Shown: piece after piece, positions 53,061-61,325 of the stretch | Layout of the letters: each line of letters starts with the position of its first letter | How positions within the stretch are numbered: position 1 is the first letter of the stretch | Source: Vulcanimicrobiota bacterium | Lineage (GTDB): Bacteria > Vulcanimicrobiota > Xenobia > Xenobiales > JADMJV01 | NCBI GenBank assembly: GCA_019637395.1 | Contig: JAHBVR010000008.1 | Location: forward strand, 1-64,000 | Reading direction: 5' to 3' | DNA length: 64,000 nt | Program-made: the position numbers and the translations under genes | The notes under the pieces: model-generated | Database searches by the model: none | What the model was told of the DNA's origin: nothing | Seen by the model: only the letters and a program-made list of their open reading frames with translations

Positions 53061-54983
53061 TCAGCGTTTGCTGATCGCGGCGATAACCCCTGGTATGGCG
53101 TCTTTCAAGGCGATGCCGACTCCCGTCAGCGATTCGCCGGCGATGATGCCCGATGAAACCACCACCATGTATTTCTCGGCATTCTGCGGGTTGCGTTTCT
53201 GCCAGATGCGTCCGATGAGGGCCCCGATGAAGAACGAAAGCGCATTGCTGAAAGGGATCACGAACGACAGGCCCAGGCCGGTGGCCGAGGGAAAGTAGGC
53301 CCGCAGGTTCTTGGGCAGGTTCATCTCGATGAGGGGCAGCACGATGCCCAACAAGCCGCCCACAACCAGTCCCACCTGAGCGGTGGGATGCAGCGCGGAA
53401 ACGCCGGCCGAGAGCAACTCGGCCACTTTCTTCCAGACCATGGCGGCCGGAGCCGGCCAGACCTCGCCGCCCAGCGCTTCGGCGTTGGGAACGAGGATGT
53501 AAAAGGCGGGCACCACCATCAGTGTGCCGGCGAAGACACCCAGAAATTGGGCGATGAACTGGCGCCTGGGGTTGGCACCGAGAACATAGCCGCTTTTCAG
53601 ATCGGTGAGCAGGTCGGCTGAGGCTGAGGCGGCCCCGGCGGTGACGGAGGCCGTCATCAAGTTGGTAATCATATTGGTGGGCACCAGCACGCCAAAGCTG
53701 AGCTGGGCCACTTTGCCCATGGCGCCCATGGGGGTGATATCGGACTCACCGGTGGCCCGGCAGGCCACCAGGCACAGCACAAAGCTGAGCAAGACCGCGA
53801 TGATGCCGGCCCAGACGGCCGTGCCGAAAGCGTGGCTGAGCACCCACACGCAGCCGGCGCCGGCGATGATGGAGCCGACCACGAACCAGCTGTTGGGGAC
53901 CTGGATGGCTTCTACTTCCGGGTTGTCTCCGGCGGCGGCGGCTGTGCCGAAGATGGAGGTGATGCCGGAGAGAGCGCGCAAGACGGTACGCCACTGCAGA
54001 GCGAAGCCAAAGAGGCTGGAGGTCACCATCAGGGAGGCGCCCGTCCAGGTGCTCCAGGAGACGATTTCGCGGAATCCCAGCTTTTCACCATGGATGGCTC
54101 CCTGGGCCACCATAGCTGGAGCCAGCACGGCATAGTTGATGAAGGAACCCAGCAGCATCGACCAGCACATTTTCCAACCTACGATGGCTCCCGCGGCGAC
54201 CAACACCAGGCTGAGATCCAGGCCGATGGTCCACTTGCTGAATTCGTAACCGAAATAATTGATCTTGGGGGCCAGGGTGGTATTGAAGCCGCTCTTCTCG
54301 GCGATTTCCAGGCAAATTTTCCAGATGGCCGAAAGCACGCCGGCTTTGGCCAGGGCGCCCGCCTTGTCCTTGGCTTCACCGCCCTCGGCGTGCAGGCTTT
54401 TGAGGGTCTCGGCGGCGGCGATACCGGAGGGAAAGCGCAGTTGATCGACGTCGATCATCTGGCGTTTCATGGGAATGGCCAGAAAGACGCCCAGCATGGC
54501 CAGGAAGAAGGTCCAGATGGCCAGGGTTTGCCACTCCATGTGGTGGCCGGTGAGCATCAGGTAGGCGGCCACGGCACTGACCATGGTGCCGCCGGTGGAG
54601 TAGCCGGCCGAACTGGCGCAGCTCTGCATACAGTTATTCTCGAGCACCGACATCCGCAGATTGAGCGCCTTGCCGATCGAGTAGGAGAGAATGCAGGCGG
54701 TGATACCGATACCCAGCGCCCAGCCGGTCTTCAAGCCGATATAGAGATTGGACAGGGACATAATCATGCCCAGGATGGAGCCGATCAGAATGGCCCTGAG
54801 GGTCAACTGGGGAGCGTTGTCCCCCTGGTAATAGTGCTTATACCAATAGGCTTCGCGCTCGGCGACCGGGAGTTCGCCCAGTTCGTCCAGGCTCAGGATG
54901 CGGTCGGCGGAGGGCTGACCCGAACGGTCAAAGCCAACCGAGCCAAGGCCCTGGGATTCTTCGTCGTGATCAAATTCAGACAA
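53061..54983 (-). CDS. OPT-family oligopeptide transporter
   Basis: 640 residues with roughly 15 membrane helices, matching proton-coupled oligopeptide transporters of the OPT family (which also move metal chelates). ENNCMQSCASSAGYSTGGTM and GMIMSLSNLYIGLKTGWALG are typical. TTG start with GGAG seven bases before. It ends five bases before the Hsp70-like gene and is probably in the same transcript. Confidence 0.95.
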   Translation of the reverse strand: MSEFDHDEESQGLGSVGFDRSGQPSADRILSLDELGELPVAEREAYWYKHYYQGDNAPQLTLRAILIGSILGMIMSLSNLYIGLKTGWALGIGITACILSYSIGKALNLRMSVLENNCMQSCASSAGYSTGGTMVSAVAAYLMLTGHHMEWQTLAIWTFFLAMLGVFLAIPMKRQMIDVDQLRFPSGIAAAETLKSLHAEGGEAKDKAGALAKAGVLSAIWKICLEIAEKSGFNTTLAPKINYFGYEFSKWTIGLDLSLVLVAAGAIVGWKMCWSMLLGSFINYAVLAPAMVAQGAIHGEKLGFREIVSWSTWTGASLMVTSSLFGFALQWRTVLRALSGITSIFGTAAAAGDNPEVEAIQVPNSWFVVGSIIAGAGCVWVLSHAFGTAVWAGIIAVLLSFVLCLVACRATGESDITPMGAMGKVAQLSFGVLVPTNMITNLMTASVTAGAASASADLLTDLKSGYVLGANPRRQFIAQFLGVFAGTLMVVPAFYILVPNAEALGGEVWPAPAAMVWKKVAELLSAGVSALHPTAQVGLVVGGLLGIVLPLIEMNLPKNLRAYFPSATGLGLSFVIPFSNALSFFIGALIGRIWQKRNPQNAEKYMVVVSSGIIAGESLTGVGIALKDAIPGVIAAISKR

Positions 54984-55064
54984 GGGGCACTCCAGTCAAA
55001 AAGTCGTTCGCACCACTTTATGCAAAGGCGACTCGACGGATGTTGCCAGGCTATTACCAAGTTA

Positions 55065-55478
55065 CTAAGGTCCCAGGTGCTGTAGCTCGACCTGCAGTTT
55101 ATCCAGGTGGTCGGCCCACTGCTTGGAGAGTTGGCCCACGCGGGGGTCCTTGGCGTCACCGCGTCCGCTGAGGGTGGCCTTGATGAAGTCCTCCAAAGTT
55201 GTGTAGAGCGTGTCCAATTCTTTGTGGACCGGCATGACCTTGGCGCTGGGGGTCAGTTCGCCGAGTTTCTTGTGATCGGCCTCCACCTCGGCCAGCAGGG
55301 CCTTGGCGGCCGCGCCGCGTTGCTCTAAGGGGACCGCCGACACTTCCTTCAGTTTGGTCTGGTAACTCTGCAGTTTGGTCTGGAAGGGCTGCGACTGGCG
55401 CAGGTAGTGCACGCTCTGGCCGTCCAGCCCACCGCAACCGGCCAATAACAGGGCCACCATCAGGATTAGAACCTTCAT
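55065..55478 (-). CDS. small lipoprotein, unknown
   Basis: 137 residues from the ATG at 55478, with GGTGGAG just upstream. Signal MKVLILMVALLLAGC has a lipobox (LLAGC). The mature part is helical with KLQSYQTKLKEV and KQWADHLDKLQVELQ, so probably a helical bundle. Its start overlaps the receiver gene end, placing a lipoprotein last in an operon of cytosolic ATPases. Function unknown. Confidence 0.75.
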   Translation of the reverse strand: MKVLILMVALLLAGCGGLDGQSVHYLRQSQPFQTKLQSYQTKLKEVSAVPLEQRGAAAKALLAEVEADHKKLGELTPSAKVMPVHKELDTLYTTLEDFIKATLSGRGDAKDPRVGQLSKQWADHLDKLQVELQHLGP

Positions 55479-55813
55479 GCACTCCACCATCCTTGCATCA
55501 TGACTTTCAAGCTATCCAACGAGGACGGCTTACGGGCGAATTGGCAGGGGCGCAGCCGCTCCAGGTCTTCCGACCAACTACTATGGCTTAACAACAGGAC
55601 CGGCTGCTGAAAACCCTCCGACCTTTGTTGTTCTACCCAGATCGGACCCAATCCGTCCGGCAAATTGACGTCGACCACCCAAAAATCCGCCCGGGCCCGC
55701 TGAGTCCGAGCTTCCGCCAGATCAGCGCACAGTACCAGGCCCTGCCGGCGGCCGAGTTGTTCGGCCACGCGCTTGACCAGCATGCGGAAGATCGGGTCGT
55801 CGTCCACCACCAT
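55475..55813 (-). CDS. stand-alone receiver-domain protein
   Basis: 112 residues forming one response-regulator receiver domain: VVDDD acidic pocket near residues 2-6, phospho-acceptor Asp in FWVVDVNLPDG, Ser in LLLSHSS and Lys in FARKPSS. No output domain. Starts at the stop of the ATPase gene, so coupled to it; it may gate the ATPase by phosphorylation. Confidence 0.85.
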   Translation of the reverse strand: MVVDDDPIFRMLVKRVAEQLGRRQGLVLCADLAEARTQRARADFWVVDVNLPDGLGPIWVEQQRSEGFQQPVLLLSHSSWSEDLERLRPCQFARKPSSLDSLKVMMQGWWSA

Positions 55814-57027
55814 TACGAGCTGCGCAATAACTCCATCACCTCGGCCACGAATTCACCTACCTCGGGGCGGCGTAATCGACTGAAATCCAGCATCTCCATC
55901 ACGAACTTGAGAACCTGGCGGGGATTGCCCAGCACGCCCCGCTCCACTCCGCGGTAAACCACCTGGCCCATCGGGTTCTGAACTTCGGCGCCGACTTTGC
56001 AGTCGGGATAGGTCTGGCGGTAGAGTTCCACCACCTTGAGGCAAAGCGCCTGATAGTCGCGCAGCTTGAGTGGAGTCAAGCGATGCAAGCGCTCTTCTCC
56101 CACCACGTTGCGCAGAGTTCCCACTCCCCAGGGGTCTTCGGTCAAGGCGAAGACACAGTAAAGTGGTTGATTGGGCTGGTAGATGGGCGGAAAACTGCGG
56201 TGAATGGCCTGGCCGCCCCGTTTGGCGCGCTCCAGACTGAAGCGGCTGCGCTTTTCTCCCAGCGCGGCCGTGCAATAGTAACCGAAGACCAAGTCGGCAA
56301 ACTCCTTACCGGTGCTGCTCAACAGCGCATAAAACTCGGCCTCGTCAAAAAGTACCACCAGGCCTTTGTAGCCGGCTTTCTGAGCCATGCAGGCCAGCCC
56401 GCCAACCAGGTAACCGTAGATATGGGCCCAGGGCCGGTAGTCCTTGAGGGCAAAAAGGCGCTGGCCGCGGATCCGGGTGCGTTGGCGCAGGCGGGCTTCC
56501 AGCTCCTGGCTGGATTGAGAAGGCTGCCCCTCAATCCATTCCTGTAACTCCTCGCGCAGCCCGTCTTCGGGATCCAGGGCCTGCCAGTATTTTAGCACCG
56601 GACTGAAGTAGTGATGGTAGGCGGGAAGTTGAACTTTGTCGAGCAACAATTCCAGACCCTGTCCGTCCGCGTTCGGATAGCGCAAGCCGCGGCACAGAGC
56701 CCGGTAGACGCGCTGAGGATGGCTGGGGGGGACTTCTTCTTCATCCAGCACCACCCGGCTGCATAGAAAGCCCTGGGCCAGCGCCTGGTGCTCCAGCAGC
56801 TCGAGCAAGTGAGTCTTACCGGTGCCGTAGTCTCCCAAGAAGACGCGGGCCGCCCCCTGCTGGGGGGTTTCGTGCAGGTCCTGAGCGATCAACTCCAGTT
56901 CGGCTTCACGGGCCACCGTCAACTGCTCGGGCTCCTGACGCGGTACCACGCCCAGGCGCAACGCCTCCAAAGTTTGCAGGTGAGGATTTTTGGCGGCTCG
57001 TCGCCGCCTGGTCAGCACACTAGACAT
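55813..57027 (-). CDS. BREX/BrxD-like P-loop ATPase (paired, second)
   Basis: 404 residues. Walker A GDYGTGKTHLLELL, Walker B GLVVLFDEAEFYAL and a later sensor-like region (VFALTEDPWG) fit the BREX ATP-binding (DUF2791) family of AAA-type ATPases. Some relatives belong to phage-defence systems; others pair with helicases. It overlaps the first ATPase gene by eight bases and the receiver gene by one. Not membrane associated. Role here unknown. Confidence 0.8.
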   Translation of the reverse strand: MSSVLTRRRRAAKNPHLQTLEALRLGVVPRQEPEQLTVAREAELELIAQDLHETPQQGAARVFLGDYGTGKTHLLELLEHQALAQGFLCSRVVLDEEEVPPSHPQRVYRALCRGLRYPNADGQGLELLLDKVQLPAYHHYFSPVLKYWQALDPEDGLREELQEWIEGQPSQSSQELEARLRQRTRIRGQRLFALKDYRPWAHIYGYLVGGLACMAQKAGYKGLVVLFDEAEFYALLSSTGKEFADLVFGYYCTAALGEKRSRFSLERAKRGGQAIHRSFPPIYQPNQPLYCVFALTEDPWGVGTLRNVVGEERLHRLTPLKLRDYQALCLKVVELYRQTYPDCKVGAEVQNPMGQVVYRGVERGVLGNPRQVLKFVMEMLDFSRLRRPEVGEFVAEVMELLRSS

Positions 57028-58285
57028 CCAGGAAGTCGTGGCTCTGGTCGCTGGTGGTTACCCCGTGGGTGAGCAGGTTCTCGGCCATTTCCTGGCTCAT
57101 CCAGGACTCGCCGTTCTGCTTTTGCTGGTGCAGAAAGGCGATCCAGGATTTGACGAACGTACGCCGGTGACCGACTTCAAAGCTATACTGCGCGCAGGCC
57201 CGGGCCAGGGCCTGCAAATTGCCCTGCTGAATGGCCTCGGTGGCAGTCCAGTTTTCGGCTACCTGGAAAATCTTGAGCAGCTTTTGCCCGATGGCGGTAA
57301 GCAATTCCTCCGGTTCCAACTGGAGCTTTTCCAGGTCGATCAGAGTCGACTGCGGGCTGATCCGAGACAAGGGCAGCGGACTGCGCAGGCGTTGATCGAG
57401 AGCCGGATATTCGGGCACCACCAGGCGCAAAAATTCCGGCGGCACCGCATACAGGAAAAGCACTCCCGGTAGTTGGGCGCTGCCGCACAGATCGATGACC
57501 TGGCGCAGGTTATCGCCCAGCGCGGCGATACGCTTGGTGCTCAAGGACAGGTTGCGATCCACCTCGTCGAACATCAGCACCAGGCCGGGGTAGCCGAAGC
57601 CGGTCAGGGTCTGGCACAGGCTGCGCAGACTGGCGAAGGCGCTGTTGTGATCGATGACTTCGTAGACGCCGTAGGCCTTGAGCTCCTGGCGCGGCACCGG
57701 ATCGGCGCGCAGCCAGCTCTCCAGCAGAGCCTCGCCGGCCGCGTCGTTGTCCCAGCAGGCCTGCAAAAAGGCGAAGACGGCCCGGCGGAAGGTGACCGAG
57801 TCGACCTGCACTTTGCGGGCCGTGCGTTTCACCCAGGCGGCCCGCTCCTCGGCGTTCATGCGCTGCGCCAGTCCGTCGGCAAAATCCCTGAGAATATCCC
57901 CCAGACCGCGGCTGGGAGCTTCTCCATCCTGCGGGGGACTGGCCAGCTGGCTGACCACGGCCTTGTAGACCTTGAGGGGATCCTCATAGGGACACTCCTG
58001 AGGCGAGAGCTGTACCAGCGAGCAAAGAAACCCGCGCATCCAGGCCAGATCGCGCAGGCAGTGCAAAAAATGGGTCTTGCCGCCACCATAATAGCCTTGC
58101 ACCAGTTTGAAAGCCGAACCTCGGTTGCCGTCCAGCAGACGATCGAGATATTCGCTGGCCAGAATGTCCAGATAGTGTTGATTACCGACGTTCAAGAAGC
58201 TCAGGCCCCATTCGGGGGGCTGGCCGGCCTCGCCGACCCTTTGCAAAATGTGCTGGGCCAATCGGGGGGTAAGGGAACTTGTCAA
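57020..58285 (-). CDS. BREX/BrxD-like P-loop ATPase (paired, first)
   Basis: 421 residues. Walker A QGYYGGGKTHFLHCL and Walker B LVLMFDEVDRNLSL; the N-terminal SFLNVGNQHYLDILASEYLD region is typical of the BREX ATP-binding (DUF2791) family. It differs substantially from the following ATPase, so the pair are likely hetero-partners. Overlaps both neighbours by a few bases. No helicase gene is nearby, unlike the better-known BrxD-helicase pairs. Confidence 0.82.
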   Translation of the reverse strand: MTSSLTPRLAQHILQRVGEAGQPPEWGLSFLNVGNQHYLDILASEYLDRLLDGNRGSAFKLVQGYYGGGKTHFLHCLRDLAWMRGFLCSLVQLSPQECPYEDPLKVYKAVVSQLASPPQDGEAPSRGLGDILRDFADGLAQRMNAEERAAWVKRTARKVQVDSVTFRRAVFAFLQACWDNDAAGEALLESWLRADPVPRQELKAYGVYEVIDHNSAFASLRSLCQTLTGFGYPGLVLMFDEVDRNLSLSTKRIAALGDNLRQVIDLCGSAQLPGVLFLYAVPPEFLRLVVPEYPALDQRLRSPLPLSRISPQSTLIDLEKLQLEPEELLTAIGQKLLKIFQVAENWTATEAIQQGNLQALARACAQYSFEVGHRRTFVKSWIAFLHQQKQNGESWMSQEMAENLLTHGVTTSDQSHDFLDV

Positions 58286-59133
58286 CGAGTGGAGCCTCCT
58301 TGAAAGGCGATGCTTAAGTAATATTGACCCTGCCCGGCCTCTTCCAGGAAGAGCACCCGGTCTTTGTGGCGGGTGCTGCCCAGAGTAGCGGTGCCGAGCG
58401 TGAGTCGTGCCCCCTGATGCTCCAACTGCCGGGCCCGGCGCAGGCGGGCCAGATCGTAGGCAAAGCGGACTTTACCATACGGTTTGAAGGCCTCGCGCAC
58501 AGGATCCTTGCGGAAGCGCTCGCTTTGCTGCAGAAAAGCGAGTTCTGGTAAGACTTCGACGAGATCGACCCGTTCCCCCCATTTGAGGTTCTGAGCGGCC
58601 AGGGTGCGCCGGTAGGCTTCGAAAACTCGGCCCAGATATTCGGCCGGTTCGAAATCGGCGCTCTCCAGGCTGGCCAGCAGGCGCGCGCGCTCGCGCAAGA
58701 TCTGGTCGCAGTCGAGCGGGACGGTGGCCAGCTCCAGGCGGGAGAAACTGATCTCCGCTTCGCCTTTCTTGAAGTCGAGTTCCACGGTAAAGGGTTCGAG
58801 GCGCACCGTGGGCGGGCTGGCCCCCAATTGCTGAAAAGCCACTCCGGCCGCCTCGGCGGCTTCGCGGAGCTGTTTGCCGAACTTCAGGGGTCGCTGGCGC
58901 TCTTCGGTCTCGCACCAGGACTTGACGGCGGCAGCCGCCTCACCACTGGGAGCGGGCGGGTTCTGGACGCTTTGTAGCTGGTTGAGCAGCTTGTTGGCCT
59001 TGACCAGGTCGGCCTTTTGAATCAGCTCGCTCAGCTCGCGCCAGAGCTTGCCCTGTTGCTTGCTGTGCTTCTCCCAGGCTTCCCATTGCTGGACCTGCTG
59101 GGTCAGGCTCTCGAGGTAGGTTTCTGTTTCCAC
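58282..59133 (-). CDS. hypothetical partner protein of the paired ATPases
   Basis: 283 residues from a GTG at 59133 (METETYLESL, after a GGCGGGGGC). The N-terminal ~90 residues are coiled (QQVQQWEAWEKHSKQQGKL), the rest mixed alpha/beta with a beta-rich end (RLTLGTATLGSTRHKDRVLF). The open frame upstream to 59244 is a shadow of the damaged vapC. Overlaps the first ATPase gene by four bases. I do not recognise the family; a coiled adaptor between ATPases and other components is a guess. Confidence 0.7.
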   Translation of the reverse strand: METETYLESLTQQVQQWEAWEKHSKQQGKLWRELSELIQKADLVKANKLLNQLQSVQNPPAPSGEAAAAVKSWCETEERQRPLKFGKQLREAAEAAGVAFQQLGASPPTVRLEPFTVELDFKKGEAEISFSRLELATVPLDCDQILRERARLLASLESADFEPAEYLGRVFEAYRRTLAAQNLKWGERVDLVEVLPELAFLQQSERFRKDPVREAFKPYGKVRFAYDLARLRRARQLEHQGARLTLGTATLGSTRHKDRVLFLEEAGQGQYYLSIAFQGGSTR

Positions 59134-59143
59134 GCCCCCGCCT

Positions 59144-59604
59144 TCAACGGCCGGGCAACTCTGGCCTCCGGTCAGCCGCTGAGCACCTCCAGAATATCCC
59201 CGGAGACATCGTGGAAGGAAGTAAACGCGAAATCTCCCGGTCAAAGGTCGCCAGCCGGGCTAAATGGGAATGAGCCAGTGTCAGCAGATGAGCCTCGGTA
59301 ACCTGTTGGTGATGAATAATGAGCGGTCGGAATGGGCTGTTCGCGAGGCTGACCTGGTCCGGCAGAAAGCTGTGACCGGGAGAGCCCGTATAGACTGGAG
59401 TGTTAGCAGAGCTTGAGCAACGCTCGCGGCCGAGGTAAAGACCCGGGGATTGGAGGAAATCCGTACGAAGGCCGCCTCGGTGAACGAGCAAGTCGCCCAG
59501 CGCTGGTCTCGGTTCAGGATGAACCAGTCCCGCGCGGCCTGGTGATGGATATGAACCGGCCCTGCGAGGGCGATCAGGACGTTTGCGTCCAATGGTTTTA
59601 CCAC
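59144..59604 (-). pseudogene. vapC: VapC-type PIN toxin, single frameshift
   Basis: PIN-domain ribonuclease toxin. N-terminal part (PLDANVLIALAG, FTEAAFVRISSNP) is in one frame; after RALP the family-like GHSFLPDQVSLANS, VTEAHLLTLAHSH and LATFDREISRLL lie in another. Adding one C to the CCC run near 59378 restores the frame. Catalytic Asp residues (LDAN, TEAH region) are kept. It overlaps the antitoxin's stop by seven bases. Confidence 0.75.
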
Positions 59605-59807
59605 TCTTCCAGGGCATCCCTAACTTGTTCGGCGGTAACCAACGGATCATCCGGGCGACAGGGAAAACTGGGGAAGAGCGAGTTGCCCGATGCTAGCGCG
59701 GCTGGCTGCAGGCCTTTCCGCGCCAGTTGCGACAAAGCTTGACCCAAGGAAATCCGTCTGGACTTAGCCAGGCTTCTGGCAATCTGCAAGACGTCGTCAT
59801 CGAGCGC
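59598..59807 (-). CDS. vapB: VapB-type antitoxin, N-terminus lost into repeat array
   Basis: About 69 residues, ALDDDVLQIARSLAKSRRIS then SLGQALSQLARKGL, match ribbon-helix-helix VapB antitoxins. The usual start (M-x-T-T-hydrophobic) is missing: immediately upstream lies the 57-base repeat, with no ATG or GTG in frame close by. Expression would need a remote start or is lost. Start position is therefore approximate. Confidence 0.6.
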   Translation of the reverse strand, partial: ALDDDVLQIARSLAKSRRISLGQALSQLARKGLQPAALASGNSLFPSFPCRPDDPLVTAEQVRDALEEW

Positions 59808-59940
59808 GGGCCGCTCGGGTCGGGGGCGTGCACTGGTGCCGGCAATGCGTGCACGGGTGCGCGGGCTGCTCGGGTTGGGGGTGCGTGCACCGGTGCCGGC
59901 AATGCGTGCACGGGTGAGCGCGGGCTGCTCGGGTTGGGGG
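59808..59940. repeat. second, inverted array of the GTGCAC repeat family
   Basis: Two cores (GGTGCCGGCAATGCGTGCAC, near 59835 and 59892) spaced 57 bases, with three copies of a GCTCGGGTTGGGGG-like linker near 59812, 59866 and 59926. The core is the reverse complement of that in the 46.6-47.1 kb array, with one extra difference. It sits between the vapB remnant and the zinc-ribbon/propeller gene end. Confidence 0.85.
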
Positions 59941-59944
59941 GCGT

Positions 59945-61195
59945 TCAGCGGCTGATGAAGAGCTGGCCGTCCTGGTCGAGGATGTACCACTCGCGGCCGT
60001 TCCAGAATGGGGGCAGCAGGCTGCCGGCGAAAGGAGCGGGTAGTTTGTCGCCGCTTTGCACGTGGAAGGTGTGGCTGCCCAGCGAGAGCAGGTAGAGCTG
60101 GCCTTCTTGAGACAGGGCCAGGGCCGCGTCCGGGCCGACCCAAGGCGAAGTGGTGCAGTAATGTGGGAGCTCAAGCTGCTCCACCCGGCTGGTTTCCAAT
60201 TGGACGCGCACCAGATTGCGGCCGAAGCTGGCAATCAGGTCGTGGGCTCCGCCGCTCAGAGCCAGAATGGTGGAACTCTGGCTGCCGCTCAGTTGGTGGA
60301 GTTGCACTTCGGGATGAGTCTTCAGCCACCACAGCGAGCCATCCTGACCGGCCCAGTACGCGTTAGGGCCACTGGTCCAGGGGGCCAGCGCGGCTGGCGG
60401 GCAGGGACACTGGCGCTGAAATACTTCGCCGCCGCTGACCGCTTCAAAGCCGCGCAGGTCCCCGAGTTCGCTAAGATAGACCAGAGTATGATCACACCAG
60501 AACAGGCGGGGAAAGCGCTGCCGATCCTGAGCGGACCCTTCTAATACCTGATTCCAGGCCAGTTGCAGCCTGTTTTGTTGCAGGCGGAAGAGCTGCAGAC
60601 TGCGATTCTCTCCATCCATGACCAGCGCCGCCAGCCACTGCCCCCCGTCGGCCGCGATCGGACACAGCAGCGGGCCGCGCAGGCGCTGGATTTTGCGGGC
60701 GCTGTTGCGGATGTCCAGCAGATCGATGAGCGTCACCTGGTCCGGACCGGGCAGGATGAGAAATCCGTGCAGGTAGGCGGGCGGCGAAGAGGGTGCCCGG
60801 GCTGCCGGCTGAGGAGTTTCCAGGCGAAGCGGCGGCCGGGAGAGTTGGCGCAAGTCACCCTGCCGGCTGAGCATAAAGAAACGCCCGTCCAACAGTCCGG
60901 CCCAGGCCGGAGCCAGGTCCGAAGCGATGGGTTCGTGCCAGTCGCCCGGCCAGCTCAAGGGCAGCCGGTGCAGTGGGGTATCGGCTTGTTCCGGGAGCCA
61001 GTCCAGAGCTTGTAGCGAATGCCCACAATTGCGACAAAACCTCGACAACCAGCGATTGGCCGCCTGACAGTCGGGACAGCGCCGGAAATAGCGCTGACAT
61101 TGGGCACACTGGCCTTCGTTGGAGCTGCTTCCCAAAGGATGACTGGCCGGGTTTTCCGGATTGGTCTCTGGATAGGGACATTCGCTGGGCAGCAT
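59945..61195 (-). CDS. double zinc-ribbon plus beta-propeller protein
   Basis: 416 residues. N-terminal CAQCQRYFRRCPDC and FCRNCGHSL form two zinc ribbons (residues ~30-60), the rest (~80-416) looks like a beta-propeller (LLDGRFFMLSRQGDLRQL, AYWAGQDGSLWWLKTH, EWYILDQDGQLFISR). No membrane segment. Probably a scaffold binding RNA, DNA or the Hsp70-like protein, which also has an N-terminal zinc finger. First gene of the minus-strand group; starts near the divergent coiled-coil gene. Confidence 0.75.
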   Translation of the reverse strand: MLPSECPYPETNPENPASHPLGSSSNEGQCAQCQRYFRRCPDCQAANRWLSRFCRNCGHSLQALDWLPEQADTPLHRLPLSWPGDWHEPIASDLAPAWAGLLDGRFFMLSRQGDLRQLSRPPLRLETPQPAARAPSSPPAYLHGFLILPGPDQVTLIDLLDIRNSARKIQRLRGPLLCPIAADGGQWLAALVMDGENRSLQLFRLQQNRLQLAWNQVLEGSAQDRQRFPRLFWCDHTLVYLSELGDLRGFEAVSGGEVFQRQCPCPPAALAPWTSGPNAYWAGQDGSLWWLKTHPEVQLHQLSGSQSSTILALSGGAHDLIASFGRNLVRVQLETSRVEQLELPHYCTTSPWVGPDAALALSQEGQLYLLSLGSHTFHVQSGDKLPAPFAGSLLPPFWNGREWYILDQDGQLFISR

Positions 61196-61239
61196 GGCGG
61201 CCTGTTCGCAGCTTGGCCAGCGGGACCCTGGTGGCCTAG

Positions 61240-61290
61240 TATGCTTTGACTAGTATAAAACTATACAATTGTTAAAAATTTTCGATAATG
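61240..61290. promoter_or_regulatory. AT-rich divergent regulatory region
   Basis: A sharp AT-rich island in GC-rich surroundings, between divergent genes. It contains TTGACT (61246-61251) and an inverted repeat GTATA-AAAC-TATAC (61253-61266) followed by GATAAT (61284-61289). The boxes do not show standard 17-base spacing for one another, so I do not assign a specific promoter. Confidence 0.4.
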
Positions 61291-61325
61291 CGGGAGACCC
61301 TATAGCCAGGGCGAATGGCCGCCCC

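Noticed and set aside
53832-55085. 417-residue plus ORF opposite the OPT transporter
   Set aside because: Gly/His-rich antisense frame; the transporter is certain.
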